From positions 59,199 to 123,198 of the forward strand of contig NZ_JAJGMW010000013.1 of NCBI RefSeq assembly GCF_020782115.1: a DNA stretch of 64,000 bases. Direction: 5' to 3'. The notes under the pieces were generated by a model, which was not told the DNA's origin, did no database searches, and saw only the letters and a program-made list of their open reading frames with translations. This document shows, in pieces, positions 7,585 through 15,654 of this stretch (its first letter is position 1; each line of letters starts with the position of its first letter). The position numbers and the translations under genes are program-made. Origin of the DNA: Leeuwenhoekiella parthenopeia. GTDB taxonomy: Bacteria; Bacteroidota; Bacteroidia; Flavobacteriales; Flavobacteriaceae.

Positions 7585-10500
7585 TTAGCGCTTAATCTTG
7601 AAGTAAAACGTACTGCCCTGACCAAATTGCGAGTCAACCCAGATTGTACCTTCGTGTAATTTTACAATCTTTTTACAGTGAGCGAGCCCTACTCCGGTAC
7701 CTTCATACTTTTCTTCGGTGGGTACTCTACCAAATATTTTAAAGATCGCTTCCAGATCGTCTTCTTTTATACCTATACCATTATCCTGAATGGAAAAGGT
7801 ATGATACTCTTCATCAGAAAAGGATGAAATACGTATGGAAGGGCTGGTATCTTTTTGACGGTATTTCAGCGCGTTACTTATAAGATTCTGAAACAATAAA
7901 CGCAGTTCGGTTTCAAAAGCCATCACTTTAGGCATTTTACCCACGCTTATTGTTGCCTGAGCCTCGCGGATACTGCGGTTGAGATCATACTTAACGACTT
8001 CTATAAGTTCTGTAACGTCAACTTTAGATTTTTCCAGATCTTCCCCAATGCGACTGTGCTCCAGAAGTGCTTTGATCTGCTCTGCCATACGTCCCGAAGC
8101 TTCGTGAATATAACCCAGGTACTCCTTTCCTTTTTCGCTGAGTTCACTGCTGAATTTCTTACTCAAGAAATCACTACTGAAGCGTATGGTTGAAAGCGGT
8201 TCCTGCAGGTCGTGCGAACAAATCGAAACAAACTGTTCTAAATCTGCATTGATGCGCTGCAGGTCTTCTTTTTGCTTCTGCAAGGCTTTCTGGGCATTTT
8301 TCAGGTCGGTTATCCCCATAAGGGTACAGCGCCATTGTTTGCCTTTACCTCCGTTTTGATCGGGCAGTAAATCTGCATTGAATAAAATATCAATGTGCTC
8401 GCCGGTATTGGTCTCGAGAGCCAACTCTACGTTTGAGATACTTCCTTTTTTCTCCAGTTCGTCAAGCAGGGCTATGGCCTTAACCTTGGTTCGCTTGGGA
8501 TAGAATTCAAATATTGAGCGCTCCAGCACTTCCTCTTTTGCTGTAAAGCCTAAAGTCTGAACAAAGAGTTTATTACATTCAGTTATCTTACCGGTATGTG
8601 AATTTATGGTCACATGCATTACCGGATCATCCTCATAAAAGGCTTTGAACTTTTCTTCACTCTTACGCAGGCGTTCCTGAGACTGCTCGACTTTGTGAAT
8701 ATCAATAAACGTAATAACCACACCATCTATGCTTTCATGGCTGGTTATAAAAGGAGAGATACGTTGTAAAAAGTAGCGCCCGCTCTTGCTTTTTATACGC
8801 TTTTCAAAAACCTGACCGCTTTCCATTACCTTGCGCGAATTATCGACGATGGTTTCGCGTTTTTTAATTCCGAAATTGGCCACAAAGTTTTCAATAGAGC
8901 GACCTATGTCCTGTTTTACCAGGTGAAAATGTTCCCGTACTGCAGGCGTAAATTTTCTGATTATCAAATTACGGTCAAGAAACACCGTACCTATACGGGT
9001 GCTGTCGAGCAGGTTATCCATATCGGCATTGAGCATCGCCAGATCTTCCATTTTCTCAATATGCTCTGCATTTACCGTATGTAATTCTTCGTTTACGCTT
9101 TGCAACTCCTCATTGGTGCTCTGTAATTCTTCGTTTGAAGCCAGCAATTCTTCATTAGAAGCCTGAAGCTCCTCGTTGCTGGTTTCGGCCTCTTCCAGAG
9201 CATTGCTGAGTTCGTATTGCGTCTCTTTAAGCTCTTCTTCCAGATCTGCAATGCGTTCCTGGGCAGACTTATGAAGGTCTGAGCGCTCTACGATGAGCGA
9301 CTTATTTGATTCTCTATCCTGTTCTAATAAGGTGATGATGTAATTGTTTTCACCATCATTACTGCTGCTAAAAAGTGGCTTAACCAAAATATCCAGACGC
9401 GTCTTGATGTTGTCTTTTTCGTCTATAAGTTCTACATCCTTATAAAAAATCTGACTGTTCTTGCGCTTAGCCTTGGTAACCGAACTTTTTATGGCTGCAC
9501 CCAGTTCTTTGGGAAGCATATCGATTAGGTTTGTTGTAAAACCTTCATCGGGCATCTGGGCATATTTCTTAAAAGCGCCCATTGCCTCAAGTATCGTATA
9601 ATTACTGTCAATATAGACGCTGGCTGCGCCATACTGCTGAATAATCGCCTTGCTTATTTCTTCGCGCAAACGGCTAGACTGATCGCTGCCTTTTGACTTC
9701 AACTTACGCCCACCCTGATCAGATCTGGAGGCGTTGTAACGTTCTGATGTAGAACTCAATATTTCTGTTCTCAATCGGTCTGAAGGATCTATGTTTCGGT
9801 ATATATTCCATTTACGGTCAATCTCCTCAAAAGAATCGCGGTGTGCACCCAGAGATTCGCTGGAACCCAGAGTTAAAACACCCTGATCAACCAATGCATA
9901 ATGCAGTACATGTATAACCTTAGACTGTACATCATTTTGCAGGTATATAAGGAGATTACGACACATCACCATATCCATATTCTTAAATGGCGGGTCGTTT
10001 GTAATGTCGTGATTTGAAAAAATGATACACTTGCGCAGGTTTTCCTTAACGCTGAAGTTATCGCTTTGTTTTCTAAAGTATTTATTAACCCGTTCTTTTG
10101 AGAGATCACTCAGTACATTTTCTGAATAAACACCTTTACTGGCAATATCTAAATGATCCTGAGATATGTCGGTCGCAAAAATCTTCAGTTTGATGTCTTT
10201 ACCCTGCTTGGCTATTTCATCTAAAAAAAGAATCCCCAAAGAATACGGTTCTTCTCCGGTACTGCAGCCTACATCCCAAATTTTCAGGGTATCTCCCGAT
10301 TGCTTTTCAGCTATGATTTCAGGAACTACCTGCTGTTCAAGAATCTCCCATACCTTAAAGTCCCTGAAGAACTTGGTAACACCTATGAGAAACTCTTTAT
10401 ATAATATTTGTACTTCTTCTTTGTTTTCTTTCAAATACTGGTAATAGGATTCGAGTGTTTCGAGTTTAAGAACCCGCACCCTTCTTCCTATTCTGCGGAG

Positions 10501-11211
10501 TAAAGTAGGTCTTTTATAGAGACTGAAATCCAGTGCTGTTTCGGTTTTAAGAACCAGCAGGATTTTTTTAAGCAACTCTTCATCGTATTGAAAAAGTTCT
10601 GCATCAAAACCTATACTGCTTTGTGCCTCAAAGTAATTAGACAGTTCGTCACTTATACGCTCAACGGGTACGATATAATCTACAAGACCAGTTTTAATGG
10701 CGTTGCGGGGCATTCCGTCAAATTTTGCCTGCTCGGGTTGTTGCACCATAACGACGCCGCCCTTTTCCTTGATCGCCTTTACGCCACGCGAACCATCGCT
10801 GCCGGTACCACTCAAAATAATACCCGCGCAATGCTCTTTGGCGTGATTTGCTAATGACTCGAAAAACAAGTCAATAGGCAGGTTTAAAGTTTTGTCTTTT
10901 GGTTTGGGAAGCAATTTAAACAGACCGTCTTCGATGACAAGATTGTTTGTTGGCGGTATCAGGTAAATGCAGTTTGACTTGATCTCTCCCCCATCTTCGA
11001 TAACTTCGATAGGAATTTTGGTATTTTTACCCAATAACTCAGCCATCAGACTTTTATGGTCCGGCGACAGGTGCTGCACCACGATATAACTGTAAAGAGA
11101 AGCCGTGGGAACATTATCGAAAAAATCATTAAGCGCCTGCAATCCTCCGGCACTGGCCCCAATGCCCACAATTACATGAACTGCTTTTTTTACGTTATTA
11201 TTTGAGGTCAC
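7585..11211 (-). CDS. CheB-CheR-PAS-histidine kinase fusion
   Basis: A 1208-residue soluble multidomain sensor. Residues about 10-190 are a CheB methylesterase (catalytic Ser20 in GASAGG, His in QHLSPDH, Asp in SGTGSDGSRG). About 205-475 is a CheR methyltransferase (VGCSTGEEPYSL, MVMCRNLLIYL). A long coiled coil follows, built from repeated SNEEL/TNEEL heptads (about 640-740), then two PAS domains, a HisKA domain with ICSHDLQEPL and an HATPase with DNGIGI and GTGVGL. Such CheBR-kinase fusions are common in Bacteroidota, normally without the rest of a chemotaxis system, and none is present here. The start is GTG at 11211; no ATG lies near the CheB start. It heads the phytochrome operon, so it may share its receivers with the phytochrome. 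Confidence 0.93.
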   Translation of the reverse strand: MTSNNNVKKAVHVIVGIGASAGGLQALNDFFDNVPTASLYSYIVVQHLSPDHKSLMAELLGKNTKIPIEVIEDGGEIKSNCIYLIPPTNNLVIEDGLFKLLPKPKDKTLNLPIDLFFESLANHAKEHCAGIILSGTGSDGSRGVKAIKEKGGVVMVQQPEQAKFDGMPRNAIKTGLVDYIVPVERISDELSNYFEAQSSIGFDAELFQYDEELLKKILLVLKTETALDFSLYKRPTLLRRIGRRVRVLKLETLESYYQYLKENKEEVQILYKEFLIGVTKFFRDFKVWEILEQQVVPEIIAEKQSGDTLKIWDVGCSTGEEPYSLGILFLDEIAKQGKDIKLKIFATDISQDHLDIASKGVYSENVLSDLSKERVNKYFRKQSDNFSVKENLRKCIIFSNHDITNDPPFKNMDMVMCRNLLIYLQNDVQSKVIHVLHYALVDQGVLTLGSSESLGAHRDSFEEIDRKWNIYRNIDPSDRLRTEILSSTSERYNASRSDQGGRKLKSKGSDQSSRLREEISKAIIQQYGAASVYIDSNYTILEAMGAFKKYAQMPDEGFTTNLIDMLPKELGAAIKSSVTKAKRKNSQIFYKDVELIDEKDNIKTRLDILVKPLFSSSNDGENNYIITLLEQDRESNKSLIVERSDLHKSAQERIADLEEELKETQYELSNALEEAETSNEELQASNEELLASNEELQSTNEELQSVNEELHTVNAEHIEKMEDLAMLNADMDNLLDSTRIGTVFLDRNLIIRKFTPAVREHFHLVKQDIGRSIENFVANFGIKKRETIVDNSRKVMESGQVFEKRIKSKSGRYFLQRISPFITSHESIDGVVITFIDIHKVEQSQERLRKSEEKFKAFYEDDPVMHVTINSHTGKITECNKLFVQTLGFTAKEEVLERSIFEFYPKRTKVKAIALLDELEKKGSISNVELALETNTGEHIDILFNADLLPDQNGGKGKQWRCTLMGITDLKNAQKALQKQKEDLQRINADLEQFVSICSHDLQEPLSTIRFSSDFLSKKFSSELSEKGKEYLGYIHEASGRMAEQIKALLEHSRIGEDLEKSKVDVTELIEVVKYDLNRSIREAQATISVGKMPKVMAFETELRLLFQNLISNALKYRQKDTSPSIRISSFSDEEYHTFSIQDNGIGIKEDDLEAIFKIFGRVPTEEKYEGTGVGLAHCKKIVKLHEGTIWVDSQFGQGSTFYFKIKR

Positions 11212-11414
11212 CTGCTTAAATTACGTTTTAAATTTACTTTGCTTAAGAGATAATATTATCAATAATAATGCACTATCCGCCAAACACCCAAAAATAATTT
11301 ATTACAAGGAATAATGAATGCATTATGTTAAGATTTAAGAAAACCTTAAGAATTGCAATTATTAGTAATAATATAATTTCTATATGCTATTCAAAAAAAG
11401 CAAAAAAGGATAAT

Positions 11415-12497
11415 TTAAAACTGATAAACTGCTGCGTTGATGTTCATCCCTGCTCCTACTGAAGCAAAAACGACTACATCTCCGGGATTGATTTTCTGAT
11501 TTTCTACCGAACCTTTAAGTATAAGGTCTAATAAGGTTGGTACTGTTGCTACCGAAGAATTCCCGATCCACGAAATAATCATAGGCATTACCCCTTCAGG
11601 AACCTCATCCTGACCGTAGAGTTTGTATAGTCGCTGTATGATTGCATCGTCCATCTTACCATTTGCCTGATGAATAAGAACCTTACTCACTTTTTCAATA
11701 CCCAGCCCGGCTTTATCCAAACATGCTTTTATAGAAAGTGGCACGGTCTCCAGCGCATATTGATACAAACGTCTGCCGTTCATTTTGAGATACAAATCGG
11801 CCTCATTCTCCGGCGTAACGTTATAGGAACAGCCCATAGTGAGCATTTCGGCATAGCGATACGTGTCTGAACGGGTTTTATGAGCTAAAATACCCGTTGG
11901 GGCTTCACTTTCGCGCCCTTCAAGAATGGTGGCACCTGCACCATCTGCATAAATCATACTGTCGCGGTCGTGTAAATCAATCACCCGCGAAATGGTTTCG
12001 GCCCCTATCACCAGAATTTTTTGAGCATCGCCAGACTTAATGAAGTAATCTGCCTGTATCATCCCCTGTAACCAGCCGGGACAGCCAAAAGGCAAATCAT
12101 AGGCCACGCAATCGGGGTTTTTGATCTTGAGTTTGTGTTTGACACGTGAAGCCAAAGCCGGAACCATATCGGTGCGGTTGGTACCTGCCTTAACATCCCC
12201 AAAATTATGAGCAACAATAATATAATCTAAAGTTTCCGCATCAATACCCGCATTTTTGATGGCTGATTCTGCAGCGAAAAAAGCGATATCTGAAGTGACC
12301 AAATCATCGGTCACATAGCGTCGCTCTTCAATGGTAGTGATCTCTTTAAACTTGTCTATGATATAGGCGTTATCCTTTTCGATCTTTTTACCGTTTGACT
12401 CATAAAACTCAAAACCTAAAAAATCTTCATTAGCTACCCGTTTTTCAGGTAGATAGCTCCCGGTACCGGTAATCACACTATAACGCTCTTTACTCAT
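11415..12497 (-). CDS. 3-oxoacyl-ACP synthase III family condensing enzyme
   Basis: A 360-residue thiolase-fold enzyme of the FabH/KAS III family, which condenses an acyl-CoA with malonyl-ACP. The catalytic triad is complete: Cys139 in FGCPGWLQG, His in LIHQANGKMDD, and Asn in GNSSVATVP. The long insertion near residues 30-60 and the PGW after the active Cys differ from housekeeping FabH, so this is likely a specialised paralogue; its substrate is unknown and it has no fatty-acid gene neighbours. The frame runs back to a TTG at 12515, but the ATG at 12497 (MSKERYSVITG) gives the usual family start. It stands alone with about 200 bases of AT-rich spacer on each side. Confidence 0.88.
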   Translation of the reverse strand: MSKERYSVITGTGSYLPEKRVANEDFLGFEFYESNGKKIEKDNAYIIDKFKEITTIEERRYVTDDLVTSDIAFFAAESAIKNAGIDAETLDYIIVAHNFGDVKAGTNRTDMVPALASRVKHKLKIKNPDCVAYDLPFGCPGWLQGMIQADYFIKSGDAQKILVIGAETISRVIDLHDRDSMIYADGAGATILEGRESEAPTGILAHKTRSDTYRYAEMLTMGCSYNVTPENEADLYLKMNGRRLYQYALETVPLSIKACLDKAGLGIEKVSKVLIHQANGKMDDAIIQRLYKLYGQDEVPEGVMPMIISWIGNSSVATVPTLLDLILKGSVENQKINPGDVVVFASVGAGMNINAAVYQF

Positions 12498-12719
12498 AAA
12501 ATTTAATTTCTTCAAAGTGGGTCTTTGCTACACTTTTCCTGATACATCTGCTATGATGAATTGACGAATCGGTAAAATAGTGCTGCGTAAAATACAATCT
12601 ATATTTTAATTAGGTATCAGCGGCTGTAAATTTTACAGTATTCAGACGTAACACTTTTATTTTAAAACACTGAATATCAAATATTAAAATTGATATTTCC
12701 CGTATTTTTCAAACCTGAA

Positions 12720-14441
12720 TTATTGCCCAAAGGTTTCAATCACACTACCACATCCCAGCATCGCATCGCCGTAATACGGATTTTTAATTTGTTCGGAATC
12801 ACTCAGCCACACCGCCCCTTTGTTTTCATTGGCCATTGGGCAACGCTGTAAAAACAATTTTTGATCAAAGGTGGAAGCGGCATTTACTAAAGCCGCAAGG
12901 TTCTCATTCAGGATCACAAAATGTTCCCGCTGATTTTCAAGCTGCGTATTATCTACCAAAGCATTCAGCATCTGAAGCAATTTAGAATAATGACTTTTCT
13001 CCATTTCCCCTAAATCTCCCGCCGAAACCTGCTGTAACTGCTGCCTGAATGTTTTCGCGGAAGCGCTAACCTGCGCAGCATCAGACGCGACAAAAGCATC
13101 TTTAAGCTTCAAATATGCCGGAATAGCCGCTTTAAGACCGGTCTCAAATTTTGCAGGGAGGCTCATATTCATCTCCATAGGTTTCTCACTTTCGGCGGCG
13201 TCTTTGCCGCCCATCATCGATTTTTTACCATTGAGCTGAGCAGCAGCATCAACGGTAAACGTACCGTTAACGACGATTTCTTCACCCGGCGCAAGTCCTT
13301 CAAGAATCGCGTAAGTATCTCCCTGTTTTGGGCCCAGGGTCACTTCGCGCATTTCAAAAACGGGCTCCGTGGGATTGGGTTTTACATAAACCAGCGAGCG
13401 CTCTCCCGTCCACATCACGGCAGTCGCGGGGATGGCAAGGGCTTCTGTGCCTGTACCCAACGCACCTTCAACCATGGCGGTCACAAACATACCCGGTTTA
13501 AACAAGTCTTCCCTATTGGTTAAGGTTGCACGTACGGTAACCGTACGCGTACCGGTATTGAGAATGGGATCTATAAACGAAATAACACCTTCAAAACTTC
13601 GACCGGGATAGGCGTTGGTCTGTATGTTGAGTTTTTGACCTTTTTTAAACAGACTTAACTGATTCTCGTAGGCGTCAAATTCTGCCCACACGCTGTTAAG
13701 ATTACTCAGTTTTAGCAAAGGCTGACCCTGCTTCACATAGTCGCCTTCTGCAGCCATAACTTCGGTTACTGTACCGGAAACGGTAGCAAAAACCGGAAAA
13801 TACTCCTGTACCTTGCCCAACTCTTCAATTCGGTTGATTTGGGCCTCAGAAAGCTTCCAGAGTTTTAATTTTTTACGTACCGCGTTGTAGAGAGCGGGTT
13901 GCGAACTCTTTAACGAGGCCGCGGTGATCAATTCCTGCTGCGCCGCTACCAGGTTAGGCGCGTAGAGGGTTGCCAGTTGCTGCCCGGCACGTACCTGCTG
14001 GCCTTCATAATTCATATTCAAGCGCTCTAAACGCCCGTCGAAATAACTGGACTGAACGGCGACTTCTTCGGCATTGGTCGCGATTTTACCCGAAAGGCGG
14101 ATGCTGCCGGCATCTGCTTCGGTTTGATCGCCTATCACCAAAGTCTGAATATTGGCCAGTGCCAGGGCATTTTCGGTAAGCTTAAACTGATTGGCCAGCA
14201 ATCCTGAGGCATTGGTTTCGGCAGGGATCAAATCCATCCCGCAAATGGGGCAATCGCCCGGCTCTTCCCGTAAAATCTGCGGATGCATAGAGCACGTCCA
14301 GAGTTGGTTTGCTTCAGCCTCACTGTGATCGTGCGCATCGGTCCCGGGAGCTTCAGCATCTGAACCTCCGAAAATGAAATACCCACCTGCCAGTCCCAGC
14401 ACAAGCGCCAGGATAATAACTCCTATTGATTTTGTTTTCAT
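12720..14441 (-). CDS. cusB: CusB-type efflux adaptor with HMBD and DUF3347
   Basis: A 573-residue periplasmic adaptor that should link the CusA pump to the TolC channel. An N-terminal anchor helix (about 7-25) is followed by a His/Asp-rich spacer and a heavy-metal-binding domain: WTCSMHPQI with C50, and GDCPICGMDL with C64 and C67. The membrane-fusion core follows (barrel-sandwich hybrid, alpha-hairpin, beta-barrel; GTVTEVMAAEGDYVKQGQPL is the lipoyl half). The last 150 residues are DUF3347, ending in RCPMANE and NPYYGDAMLGCGSV, probably a second copper site. The same DUF3347 module occurs alone in the lipoprotein at 20353-20967. It is the last gene of the metal island's transcriptional direction. 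Confidence 0.93.
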   Translation of the reverse strand: MKTKSIGVIILALVLGLAGGYFIFGGSDAEAPGTDAHDHSEAEANQLWTCSMHPQILREEPGDCPICGMDLIPAETNASGLLANQFKLTENALALANIQTLVIGDQTEADAGSIRLSGKIATNAEEVAVQSSYFDGRLERLNMNYEGQQVRAGQQLATLYAPNLVAAQQELITAASLKSSQPALYNAVRKKLKLWKLSEAQINRIEELGKVQEYFPVFATVSGTVTEVMAAEGDYVKQGQPLLKLSNLNSVWAEFDAYENQLSLFKKGQKLNIQTNAYPGRSFEGVISFIDPILNTGTRTVTVRATLTNREDLFKPGMFVTAMVEGALGTGTEALAIPATAVMWTGERSLVYVKPNPTEPVFEMREVTLGPKQGDTYAILEGLAPGEEIVVNGTFTVDAAAQLNGKKSMMGGKDAAESEKPMEMNMSLPAKFETGLKAAIPAYLKLKDAFVASDAAQVSASAKTFRQQLQQVSAGDLGEMEKSHYSKLLQMLNALVDNTQLENQREHFVILNENLAALVNAASTFDQKLFLQRCPMANENKGAVWLSDSEQIKNPYYGDAMLGCGSVIETFGQ

Positions 14442-14451
14442 AATTACGTTT

Positions 14452-14934
14452 TTATTCTGCAGCTTCCAGACGCTTAATCATCGCCTTCATCTCTGCAATC
14501 TCTTTTTCCTGAGCTTTAATAATTTCTTCTGCCAGTTTCTTTACTTCGGGATCTTTGATATCGGCCCGGTTGCTGGTTAATATAGCGATGGAATGATGCG
14601 GAATCATCGCTTTCATCCACGAAACATCTCCTATAGGTTTCTGCGCTCTTACTAAATACAAGGCGCTGCAAAAAACCACCAGACTTCCTATCAAAATAGC
14701 TGCATTTTTAAGCTTATGCGTGTACATATTCAGCATAAACAGCAGCATAATTACTGCCATTGTACAAATACCCAATAAGGACATATAAAAGCGGGTAAGG
14801 CTAAAGTAAACGTGGTCTATCTCGTAGGTATTTAAATACATCGTGATGTACATCGCTGCGAAAGAGCAGGCCAGCATCAACAGGAATTTGGTATAGGCTT
14901 TCGGTTTGGTGTGCGAGTCGTTAGTCGTTTTCAT
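14452..14934 (-). CDS. DUF305 membrane protein
   Basis: A 160-residue protein with three hydrophobic helices in the first 100 residues and a C-terminal DUF305 segment. The DUF305 marks are WMKAMIPHHSIAIL, with the tandem His pair, and an EEIIKAQEKEIAEMK helix. DUF305 is ferritin-like and frequently found in copper-resistance loci; the HH and Met residues could bind metal, but no activity is proven. It lies 10 bases before cusB and 15 after the PepSY gene, all in one direction, which supports a role in metal handling at the inner membrane. Confidence 0.88.
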   Translation of the reverse strand: MKTTNDSHTKPKAYTKFLLMLACSFAAMYITMYLNTYEIDHVYFSLTRFYMSLLGICTMAVIMLLFMLNMYTHKLKNAAILIGSLVVFCSALYLVRAQKPIGDVSWMKAMIPHHSIAILTSNRADIKDPEVKKLAEEIIKAQEKEIAEMKAMIKRLEAAE

Positions 14935-14949
14935 TGGTTTTGAATTAGG

Positions 14950-15651
14950 TTATTTTCTTCTGCTCCATTTTCTAATCGTGGGCGAACTGATGTACCACAG
15001 CACAAAGCCGCTCAGCACGGTTATTAATCCCAAAACCGAAAAGATGCGCAACAGCTCATTATTGATGTCATCGCGGCCTTCATAGTCCATCGTGTGGGTC
15101 ATCCATAAAAAGTCAAACCAGCGCCATTCGCGATGGCGTAAGGTTTGAAAAGTTCCGTCAGCCACAGAAATATAGGCCTTTAACGCATCGTCGCCTTCAT
15201 AGCTCACAACATAAGCCGGAAGCAATTTTTCCCGATACTCGTGATGTGCATCCGTCGCTTCTATTTTTTCAATTCCTGCAACCTTCAGCTCGGGTTTGAT
15301 GTGCAAGGCCGCAATGTTGAGGGCTTCTTCAGAGGTGATTCCGTCTTTTAAATAACCTGTTTGAGCATCGTATAAAGAACTGTTGTTAATCCAGTAATAC
15401 GGCTTGCTATTGATTTCGCGCAGCACAAGACTTGAGATTTTTAAAGTCGAATCTAATGCTGCCGGACTAATGAGTTCGCCAAAGGCTGTCTTACTGACCT
15501 CCTGCCTAAAATGATCGCCGTGAATCTCATCAATATCGGTCCAGCTGAAGTAGAGTCCGCTTACCGTCCACATGATAAACTGAATCCCGATAAACAATCC
15601 CAAATACCGGTGTATTTTTCTGATTTTTTTACGTGCTCTTAATTTCCCCAT
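14950..15651 (-). CDS. PepSY-domain membrane protein
   Basis: A 233-residue inner-membrane protein with an N-terminal helix (FIGIQFIMWTVSGLYFSW), a periplasmic PepSY-like part (about 50-190) containing SEEALNIAALHI, and a C-terminal helix VLGLITVLSGFVLWY. It resembles the PepSY-associated TM proteins that accompany metal and ferric-reductase systems. WMTHTMDYEGRDD is a conserved motif of the family in Bacteroidota. It starts 4 bases after copA ends, so the two are almost certainly co-translated. A reductase or accessory role in copper export is plausible from context only. Confidence 0.85.
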   Translation of the reverse strand: MGKLRARKKIRKIHRYLGLFIGIQFIMWTVSGLYFSWTDIDEIHGDHFRQEVSKTAFGELISPAALDSTLKISSLVLREINSKPYYWINNSSLYDAQTGYLKDGITSEEALNIAALHIKPELKVAGIEKIEATDAHHEYREKLLPAYVVSYEGDDALKAYISVADGTFQTLRHREWRWFDFLWMTHTMDYEGRDDINNELLRIFSVLGLITVLSGFVLWYISSPTIRKWSRRK

Positions 15652-15654
15652 AGG

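Noticed and set aside
11165..11211. CheB-CheR fusion as part of a chemotaxis system
   Set aside because: No cheA, cheW, cheY or chemoreceptor is in the window, and flavobacteria generally lack flagellar chemotaxis.
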